Positions 5,896-11,986 of a DNA stretch of 61,251 nt are shown here, one piece after another. The notes under the pieces are model-generated. The model was given only the letters and a program-made list of their open reading frames with translations, was not told where the DNA came from and did not search any database. Every line of letters starts with the position of its first letter. The stretch's first letter is position 1. Source of the stretch: an uncultured Rubritalea sp. (GTDB lineage: Bacteria; Verrucomicrobiota; Verrucomicrobiia; Verrucomicrobiales; Akkermansiaceae). The stretch lies in contig CAKZNV010000201.1 in assembly GCA_937132085.1 (NCBI GenBank), positions 1-61,251 of the forward strand, read 5' to 3'. A program made the position numbers and the translations under genes.

Positions 5896-6977
5896 TTACT
5901 GCTGTTACTGGACGCACTGGTGAAGGTAAAACTTGCTGGGCTGTCAGATTCCTCATTATCGAGCATCTTTGCACAAGTCTACGTCCATTAGTCACTAACA
6001 TTTCTCTTGATTTAGAGGAGTTGGAAAAAGAGGTTTTCTCTAGGGGGGCAGAATACGATTCACGGCAGATCATCTCTCTTCCTTGTGCTCATGAAACGGA
6101 AACACCTACTTTTGAGGTAGACGGTGAAGACATAGTGTTTAATCCTAAGGAGTTTTGGAAAGTATGCCCTAAAGACGCTGTAATTATCTTTGATGAAGCT
6201 GGTGAGTATCTCAATAGTTTTGATCTCTCCAGAAATGAAGCTGCTAAGAATCTAGCTTCTTATGCTCGTATGCATAGACATATGGGTCATGATGTCTATT
6301 TCTTACTTCAAGATTTTGATCAAATGGCAAAACCTTTGAGAGTATTAGTGCATAAACATGTCACGCTCTATAGTCTGTATCAGCATCCTTTGTTCGGTAT
6401 GTTTAAGATGAAGTGCTTCATCGTCCGCACTTATGATATTGGAGGCTCTGCCAGCAATAAGGCTGAAAAAATGGAATGGCGCAGGTATTCTAACAGAGTC
6501 TTTGAAATCTATAATTCTTTTCAACATAGAGACTATCATGAATCTCTTGAGTTTGAGGAACTCAATAAGAAGACTATCAAACGTTCTAAATTGTCAGCAA
6601 TGATCGATCGTTTTAAAAGTAATCCTTTGAACTATTTTTGGTTCCTAGCGATTGCTATAGCCTCATATTCTATCTTTACATATCAATCAGTTAAACAAGA
6701 TTTCTTCGGTGAAAAACAAAGCGAAACAAGCGAAAAAACTGAAGAGAAAACACAAAATGAAAATGAAAATGAAAGCGCAAAAAATGATAATTCTAGCAGT
6801 CTCAATCCTGCTGACGTCCTCAAGTCTGTCGCAGACAAAAACAGATACAGAGGCGAACGGGAGTCTGCTCCCCGAACTACTGCCACATTCGGAAAGCCAA
6901 AAGTTAGAGGATACGAAGTCCGAAAAAATAAAAGAGGAAAAGACAAAAAAGGAGATAGAGCCAGAGACAACTCTTAG
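5892..6977 (+). CDS. Zot/pI-type phage assembly ATPase
   Basis: 361 aa. Walker A GRTGEGKT (7-14) and Walker B VIIFDE (97-102) define the Zonular occludens toxin-like P-loop domain that drives filament extrusion through the inner membrane. A single membrane segment follows at about 246-263 (NYFWFLAIAIASYSIF). The remaining charged tail would face the periplasm and contact the secretin. This cytoplasm-membrane-periplasm order is that of Ff pI. Its last about 220 nt overlap the start of the secretin gene in another frame, and that tail is low-complexity (Glu/Lys/Asn-rich). Confidence 0.92.
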   Translation: MITAVTGRTGEGKTCWAVRFLIIEHLCTSLRPLVTNISLDLEELEKEVFSRGAEYDSRQIISLPCAHETETPTFEVDGEDIVFNPKEFWKVCPKDAVIIFDEAGEYLNSFDLSRNEAAKNLASYARMHRHMGHDVYFLLQDFDQMAKPLRVLVHKHVTLYSLYQHPLFGMFKMKCFIVRTYDIGGSASNKAEKMEWRRYSNRVFEIYNSFQHRDYHESLEFEELNKKTIKRSKLSAMIDRFKSNPLNYFWFLAIAIASYSIFTYQSVKQDFFGEKQSETSEKTEEKTQNENENESAKNDNSSSLNPADVLKSVADKNRYRGERESAPRTTATFGKPKVRGYEVRKNKRGKDKKGDRARDNS

Positions 6978-8025
6978 AGACCTAGCTAAGCAATTCAAGA
7001 TTACTGTCGTGGCTGAACAGGCTATTATGGATACACCTGTTGATTTCCCCAACAATCTTGACATTAAGCTGTCTCTCTTTTTATCCGCTCTGGCTGAAGT
7101 TCACGGCTGGCAATTTGAACCGACTTCTTCGGGTAAAGTGTTCAAAATTAAGGCTAATGATTTGGCTAAAAATGTGATGATTCCTTTTTCTTCTTTATCT
7201 AAAAAAGAGGCTGACTTATTCAGATCTCTAGGATATGAATCTATCAAATTTAATAACGTCTTATATTTGCGAGCTCCGCAGGGCTTGTATCTGCCACCAG
7301 TTCAGCAACCAATTCCTCTAGTCTTTACGGTTACTGTAAATACGTATGATCAGACGCTGCTTAGCGATGCAGGCATTGACATTAATGCTCTCGCAACTTT
7401 TCAATCGAGATATCTGAAGCTGTTTTCCTCATACAATCCAGCTACTAGCGTCTTAGCTCTTCAAAATGAAGGTCTTATTTCTAACATCGGGATTAATTAC
7501 AAGAAACTCTCAGATTCAGTTAAAGGGTCTTTTACCCTTAATTTAGAGGGCAATAATATTTCGGAAACTCTCTGGAGAGAAGAACGGACTAGAACACTTT
7601 TAATCGGCAATAGTAATGTTAACGATGCCCGTGTCTCCGTTGATTCTCAGCAGCTCACTGGGGGACGCTCTTTGTCAATTGAGCCTCTCGGGTCTAATAT
7701 CTACCGTATCAATTTCACTGATAAGGATGTGCAAGACAATAACGATGTTACTGGTCTTACGTATTCGGCGGATATCAGTCTTGATAATAGGTCAGCAAAA
7801 TTAATTCTGAACAGCCAGACACACACTAATAAGCGCAAGCTCTTTCGTAAAATCAAGCAAATCGACAATAACTACTACGTTCTTACCATTTCGGTAGCTC
7901 ATGCAAGAAAGGCTGATTACTCAAGACCTGTTTTCTATTCTCCAAGTCTTGTTTTTCCGTATTTAAAACGAAAAAAGATACTCGGCTTACCTATTGGAAA
8001 GAAGAATGTTCTTAATCATAAGTAG
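6757..8025 (+). CDS. pIV-like secretin, phage outer-membrane exit channel
   Basis: About 422 aa from the ATG at 6757 (the frame is open from 6709, 438 aa). I prefer 6757 because GAAGAG lies 10 nt upstream and the signal peptide then begins MKMKMKAQK before a hydrophobic IILAVSILLTSSSLS. After the signal come a periplasmic STN/N0-like region (TLRDLAKQFKITVVAEQA...) and a beta-rich C-terminal part compatible with a secretin. Length matches Ff pIV (426 aa). The usual secretin signature near the end is weak (VFPYLKRKKILGLPIG is only a distant match). The start overlaps the Zot gene by about 220 nt. Confidence 0.75.
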   Translation: MKMKMKAQKMIILAVSILLTSSSLSQTKTDTEANGSLLPELLPHSESQKLEDTKSEKIKEEKTKKEIEPETTLRDLAKQFKITVVAEQAIMDTPVDFPNNLDIKLSLFLSALAEVHGWQFEPTSSGKVFKIKANDLAKNVMIPFSSLSKKEADLFRSLGYESIKFNNVLYLRAPQGLYLPPVQQPIPLVFTVTVNTYDQTLLSDAGIDINALATFQSRYLKLFSSYNPATSVLALQNEGLISNIGINYKKLSDSVKGSFTLNLEGNNISETLWREERTRTLLIGNSNVNDARVSVDSQQLTGGRSLSIEPLGSNIYRINFTDKDVQDNNDVTGLTYSADISLDNRSAKLILNSQTHTNKRKLFRKIKQIDNNYYVLTISVAHARKADYSRPVFYSPSLVFPYLKRKKILGLPIGKKNVLNHK

Positions 8026-8182
8026 TTATCTTTTGAACACTCTAATGTTAACCGCTTTAATCTTCACATTTCTAACGTATAAGCCACAACAACGGTTTTG
8101 CAACTCCCTTTACCTAAGCTAGTTATAGCTAATTCTAACAAGAACCTTGTCAATCTAACATTTTAATACACCCGTTTTAATT

Positions 8183-8362
8183 ATGATAAAGAAAATCATC
8201 AAATCTATTGCTGTCTGCCTTCTCTTATTTCTTCCTGCATCTTTCAATTTCTCTAAGTCAATATTCTTCTTTTCCGTATCTGGCTATTATCTTCTTAAGC
8301 GTCTTAGACGTAAGATGAAGTCTTTTGAATCATATGTCCCTGCAGAAATTGCTGATAAGTAA
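8183..8362 (+). CDS. 59-aa phage membrane peptide
   Basis: ATG at 8183 to TAA at 8360-8362. A basic start (MIKKIIK), one or two hydrophobic stretches (about 8-20 and 26-38), then a basic KRLRRKMK segment and a short polar tail. Its stop codon abuts the ATG of the next gene (TAAATG), so the pair is probably translated together. No family recognised. The 157 bp between the secretin stop and this start hold no gene that I can see. Confidence 0.62.
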   Translation: MIKKIIKSIAVCLLLFLPASFNFSKSIFFFSVSGYYLLKRLRRKMKSFESYVPAEIADK

Positions 8363-8959
8363 ATGACTGTTATTAAAGGTATTCGCCGCGTCGTCGTTGC
8401 CTGTGAGCAATCGCAGTCTTTAACTTCTGCCCTTTTATCTAGGGGACATGAGGTTATTTCTGTCGATCTTTTACCAGGGGACAAGAATTTGCCGCATCAT
8501 CAAGGTGACGTTGTCGAGTATCTCGAGTCTCTTTGTCCTGGGGACGTTGATGATATTGTTGCCTTTCCTCCGTGCACCTATCTTTGTAAGGCGCAAATGT
8601 GGATGCAAGGCCGTGTTTCATCGAGGGACAAAGCCGTTGATTTTATCAATTATCTCTGGAATTATGACTGTGAAAGGGTCGCTCTAGAGAATCCAGTTGG
8701 TTTTCTTAATAATAATTGGCTCAAACCTTCACAGATTATCTCTCCTCATCAGTTCGGAGATGATTACAAAAAAGATATTTGTCTCTGGCTCCGTAATTTT
8801 CCAGAGCTATTTACGCTTGTTCCATTTGGCGAAAAGCATCATAGGAAGGTTGATAATCATTGCAATGGTCGTATGTCTCGATCACAGAAGTCGGTTATTC
8901 GTTCAAGTTGGAAGTTTTACCCTCAGCTTTGTAATCATATAGCTGAATCTTGGTTCTAG
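8363..8959 (+). CDS. Small cytosine-methyltransferase-like phage protein, 198 aa
   Basis: It contains a Rossmann-type start (RRVVVACEQSQSLTSALLSRG, 8 onward), then DIVAFPPCTYLC (about 64-75) with the Pro-Pro-Cys of C5-cytosine methyltransferase motif IV, and ALENPVGF (107-114) resembling motif VI (ENV). Short proteins of this type occur in many tailed phages and are usually annotated as DNA cytosine methyltransferase-like. The normal target recognition region is missing, so activity and specificity are uncertain. A role in modifying double-stranded phage DNA against host restriction is plausible. It ends the rightward phage operon. Confidence 0.72.
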   Translation: MTVIKGIRRVVVACEQSQSLTSALLSRGHEVISVDLLPGDKNLPHHQGDVVEYLESLCPGDVDDIVAFPPCTYLCKAQMWMQGRVSSRDKAVDFINYLWNYDCERVALENPVGFLNNNWLKPSQIISPHQFGDDYKKDICLWLRNFPELFTLVPFGEKHHRKVDNHCNGRMSRSQKSVIRSSWKFYPQLCNHIAESWF

Positions 8960-8992
8960 TCTTCTCACTTCTTTCTCCCCTGCTCGTCTCAC

Positions 8993-9012
8993 AGCGCTCC
9001 GGGGAGCGTTTT
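8993..9012 (+). terminator. Hairpin terminator at the end of the phage operon
   Basis: CGCTCC (8995-9000), a two-base gap and GGAGCG (9003-9008) followed by TTTT, 36 nt after the methyltransferase-like gene. Confidence 0.7.
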
Positions 9013-9017
9013 CATCC

Positions 9018-9209
9018 CTAGTTGCCTCTCGATGGCATTTTGACTTTCTGCCTCCCTAAGATAAGCCTCGTCCTTTGCAACCTTTTACTTGTTGATGTTT
9101 TTGATTTCTTTTGGGTGTTTTTGAATAAAACATCCAATCCCATTGCTGCTCTTTTTGAGGCCATCCAGCTTGTCAGCCGTTCCGTCGTGCTGGAGCATTT
9201 GCTTGACAT
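9018..9209 (-). CDS. Leftward 63-aa phage protein, possibly a degraded regulator
   Basis: The ATG at 9209-9207 has a good ribosome binding site just upstream (GAGGAAGAG on the minus strand). The product is basic, with a stretch MASKRAAMGLDVLFKN followed by a Lys/Ser/Arg-rich part, reminiscent of N-termini of small DNA-binding proteins but with no helix-turn-helix that I can point to. A second minus-strand frame (9198 to 8989) also reads protein-like but has one in-frame TAA at 9087-9085, and its last 31 codons look more natural than this gene's tail. The gene could therefore be frameshifted. It is the only leftward phage gene and sits where CTX-phi-like phages keep their repressor. Confidence 0.4.
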   Translation of the reverse strand: MSSKCSSTTERLTSWMASKRAAMGLDVLFKNTQKKSKTSTSKRLQRTRLILGRQKVKMPSRGN

Positions 9210-9250
9210 ATCTCTTCCTCTATCGCACTGTTATGAAAATTGCGTATAAA

Positions 9251-9262
9251 ACTTACGTAAGT
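9251..9262. promoter_or_regulatory. Perfect 12-bp palindrome, candidate operator
   Basis: ACTTACGTAAGT is its own reverse complement. It lies about 42 bp upstream of the leftward phage gene and 8 bp inside attR. In the circular phage it would lie between that gene and the rightward early region, a natural place for a repressor operator. Confidence 0.4.
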
Positions 9263-9269
9263 CGTTGAA

Positions 9270-9297
9270 GCTTAACACAATATATGTAATGCGTTGT
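9270..9297 (-). repeat. attR: right dif-like XerC/XerD site
   Basis: On the minus strand: arm ACAACGCATTA, centre CATATA, arm TTGTGTTAAGC. The last arm keeps the GTTAA of the E. coli XerD half-site (TTATGTTAAAT). It shares the 19-bp core (9276-9294) with attL at 1323-1341. The XerD-side arm here comes from the phage and the XerC-side arm from the chromosome. Confidence 0.82.
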
Positions 9298-9353
9298 TTT
9301 GAACTCATTTATTATCAATTAGGTATGTAATTAAGTCTCCCCTGTGTGAATTC

Positions 9354-11201
9354 TTACACTTCAGCGGTGTTCACATCTTCTCTGAGATTATCAATAATGT
9401 AGAGCTGGCGATCAGGAGTATTCTTACCCATATAGAATGCGAGCATCTCTTTGAGCGTCTTTCCTTCTTCCATCGCTACTGGATCAAGTCGCATATCTGG
9501 ACCGATCATGAATTTAAACTCATCTGGTGAAATCTCACCCAATCCTTTGAATCGAGTGATTTCAGCAGCTTTGCCACATTCTTTAACTGCGTCTTCACGT
9601 TCCTTATCATCGTAGCAATAAAACGTTTTCTTCTTATTGCGAACTCTGAACAATGGCGTTTGCAAGATATATAAATGTCCTTCTCGCACCATTTCCGGGA
9701 AAAACTGGAGAAAAAACGTCAATAAAAGCAATCTAATGTGCATACCATCAACGTCGGCATCCGTAGCGATCACTACATTGTTAAACCTTAGTCCATCAAG
9801 CCCATCTTCGATATTTAGGGCGTGCTGAAGCAAGTTAAATTCCTCGTTCTCATAGACGATTTTCTTCGTAAGTCCATACGAGTTCAACGGCTTACCTCTA
9901 AGCGAAAATACTGCCTGAGTCTCTACGTCACGACTCTTAGTGATAGAACCACTTGCAGAATCTCCCTCCGTAATAAACACAGTCGTTTCTTTGCGGCGCT
10001 TATGCTTTGTGTCTAAATGCGCACGACAGTCCCTGAGCTTCTTATTATGGACTTTTGCCTTTCTGGCACGATCTCTAGCGAGCTTTTTAATGCCTTTTAG
10101 ATCCTTGCGCTCACGCTCAGCTACTAGGATTCTCTTTAGAATTGCTTCCGCTGTTTCTGGGTGCTTGTGGAGATAGTTATCGAGATGCTCTTTGAGGAAA
10201 TTCAGCACGAATGTGCGGATCGTTTCTCCCTCTGGTGTGATATTAGTAGATCCGAGCTTGGTCTTAGTCTGACTCTCGAACACAGGTTCTACCACACGTA
10301 ATGAAATCGCTGCGGATAGCCCTGCTCGAATATCAGAGGGATCATACTGCTTCTTAAAGAAATCACGTAACACCTTAACCACAGCCTCACGGAATGCAGC
10401 TAAATGCGTTCCGCCTTGAGTAGTGTGCTGACCGTTTACGAATGTATAGTAATCTTCGCTACTGGATGTGGTGCTGGTGAATGAAATATCGATATCTGGC
10501 CCAGCGAGCGTGATCGGGTCATAGAGCATTTCTTCATCTAGCTCTTCCTTAAGTAAGTCTAGGAGTCCATGCTTTGACTTGAATTTCTTACCATTATAGA
10601 CAATACATAGCCCTGGGTTCAGGTAACTGTAATATCTGCACATCTTCTCGACGAATCTCTCGCGATACTTGGTGCGTTGTGGGAAAATAGTGCGATCTAT
10701 ATCGAAGGCGATACGTGTTCCATTGACGCCATCGTCTTTACGAGGCTTCTTTACCTCGTCAACAACTTCACCTTTGCTGAACTCGATAGATTTAGTTTCT
10801 CCGTCTCTCCAAGCTTGGATCTCAAAGAAGATCGACAGTGCGTTAACTGCTTTAATGCCAACACCGTTAAGACCTACAGATTTCTTGAATGCTTCACTGT
10901 CATACTTGGCTCCAGTGTTGATTTTAGCAGCACAGTCCATGAGTTTTCCGAGCGGAATCCCCCTACCGAAATCTCGTATTTCAGCTCGACCTTCTTCATC
11001 GATATTTACATGAATTTCCTTACCGTAACCCATGACATATTCATCGATCGAGTTATCAATCACTTCCTTAAGTAAGATATAAATACCATCTTCAGGGCTA
11101 GATCCATCGGCTAGCTTGCCAATATACATACCTGGACGGAGCCTGATGTGCTCTTTCCAGTCTAAGCTTTTGATGTCGTCTTCTGTGTAACTTGCAGCCA
11201 T
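9354..11201 (-). CDS. parE: DNA topoisomerase IV subunit B (type IIA topoisomerase ATPase/TOPRIM subunit)
   Basis: 615 aa. The GHKL ATPase domain shows [17 protein letters not shown] (44-60, catalytic Glu46 and Asn50), RDFGRGIP (76-83) and [13 protein letters not shown]. The transducer domain follows, then TOPRIM motifs [11 protein letters not shown] and [12 protein letters not shown] and the C-terminal FKGLGEIS block. It lacks the long insert of many GyrB proteins, so ParE is more likely than GyrB. With ParA/ParC it would decatenate daughter chromosomes. It ends only 57 bp from attR, so it is the nearest chromosomal gene to the dif-like site, fitting a terminus location. GyrB cannot be excluded without the partner gene. 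Confidence 0.87.
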   Translation of the reverse strand: MAASYTEDDIKSLDWKEHIRLRPGMYIGKLADGSSPEDGIYILLKEVIDNSIDEYVMGYGKEIHVNIDEEGRAEIRDFGRGIPLGKLMDCAAKINTGAKYDSEAFKKSVGLNGVGIKAVNALSIFFEIQAWRDGETKSIEFSKGEVVDEVKKPRKDDGVNGTRIAFDIDRTIFPQRTKYRERFVEKMCRYYSYLNPGLCIVYNGKKFKSKHGLLDLLKEELDEEMLYDPITLAGPDIDISFTSTTSSSEDYYTFVNGQHTTQGGTHLAAFREAVVKVLRDFFKKQYDPSDIRAGLSAAISLRVVEPVFESQTKTKLGSTNITPEGETIRTFVLNFLKEHLDNYLHKHPETAEAILKRILVAERERKDLKGIKKLARDRARKAKVHNKKLRDCRAHLDTKHKRRKETTVFITEGDSASGSITKSRDVETQAVFSLRGKPLNSYGLTKKIVYENEEFNLLQHALNIEDGLDGLRFNNVVIATDADVDGMHIRLLLLTFFLQFFPEMVREGHLYILQTPLFRVRNKKKTFYCYDDKEREDAVKECGKAAEITRFKGLGEISPDEFKFMIGPDMRLDPVAMEEGKTLKEMLAFYMGKNTPDRQLYIIDNLREDVNTAEV

Positions 11202-11282
11202 TTTAGGATAAATTAGAAATTCGTTTTTGTTAAGATGCCTTAAACAATCAGTCTTGGCAACTCTGAAATTTGGATAACCCGC

Positions 11283-11948
11283 TTACTCGATGACCTTATT
11301 AGGTTTCGTCATGAGAGGCAAAACAATACCTGGGATGAGACTGACCCAAACCCAGGCTCTGATAGCATCCACTAGATCTTCTTCTTCTCGAAGTCGTGGT
11401 AGTATGTGCTTCTTCTCTATGAGGAAAACAATAGCCTCAGCCGCCTCTACAGCAACAGCTCTACTAAGCCACAGCATAACACAGCAGCCACCCACAACAG
11501 TGGCAAATACTGTGAAAGCCCACATTATAGGTAGCCTCCCAGCCAATGCGCCAAATACCGTGATTAGAGCGACGAATGGAGGTAGATAATAACCGGCTCT
11601 GATGACACTGATTCGCCATTTCACCATCGGTGCGTGCGTTCTGTGCACTAGCGCTAATCCTATCTTACTGAGTTCTTTCGCCACCTCTGAGGTTTTTCGA
11701 GAGTCTTTTAATTTGAGATTAATTAGGGCTTCTCCATTTTTAGTGACAGGAGTGCCAGCCCATTGCATTTTTGGGTAGTTAAATTGGATCATATCCCCAG
11801 TATCACTTGCCTTAAGCTTATCTAGTAACTCCCCTAAATCCATTGATAACTCCCCTGCTTTTCTTATGGATCTGATACCTAGAAAATGCGCTATCGCAAA
11901 TGCTGCGATGATGGGTAGCAAGCTGACTATTAATAATAATCTACGCAT
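11283..11948 (-). CDS. Unknown multi-pass membrane protein, 221 aa
   Basis: N-terminal membrane segment (about 4-24), a soluble stretch (about 30-115), two adjacent hydrophobic segments (about 122-165) and another near the C-terminus (about 200-215). I recognise no family. It lies between parE and a large secreted HEAT/TPR protein, all on the minus strand with gaps under 90 bp on either side. Confidence 0.7.
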   Translation of the reverse strand: MRRLLLIVSLLPIIAAFAIAHFLGIRSIRKAGELSMDLGELLDKLKASDTGDMIQFNYPKMQWAGTPVTKNGEALINLKLKDSRKTSEVAKELSKIGLALVHRTHAPMVKWRISVIRAGYYLPPFVALITVFGALAGRLPIMWAFTVFATVVGGCCVMLWLSRAVAVEAAEAIVFLIEKKHILPRLREEEDLVDAIRAWVWVSLIPGIVLPLMTKPNKVIE

Positions 11949-11986
11949 GTTTAAGAATGATAGTAAGTAGGCCGAATAAGCTCATC

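Larger units (their letters stand above)
1317..9297 (+). mobile_element. Integrated filamentous phage (inovirus-type prophage), about 7.95 kb
   Basis: Bounded by two dif-like 28-bp sites sharing an identical 19-bp core. Inside, nearly all genes run rightwards in the order replication (HUH Rep, putative ssDNA-binding protein), structure (30-aa peptide, major coat with signal peptide, coat-like paralogue, pIII-like, pVI-like), assembly (Zot/pI ATPase, pIV-like secretin), then two accessory genes. This is the module order of Ff-type phages and the genome size is typical. No integrase, transposase or excisionase is present, so integration probably uses host XerC/XerD, as known for CTX-phi. Codon use is visibly more AT-rich than in the flanking genes. 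All core genes look intact, so the element may be active. Confidence 0.93.

Noticed and set aside
9022..9249. 75-codon plus-strand frame opposite the leftward phage gene
   Set aside because: It mirrors the opposite strand and is unnaturally hydrophobic, with no ribosome binding site.
9354..11201. Assignment of this gene as gyrB
   Set aside because: The protein is only 615 aa without the GyrB insert and starts like ParE-type proteins; kept as parE with the caveat that the partner subunit is outside the window.
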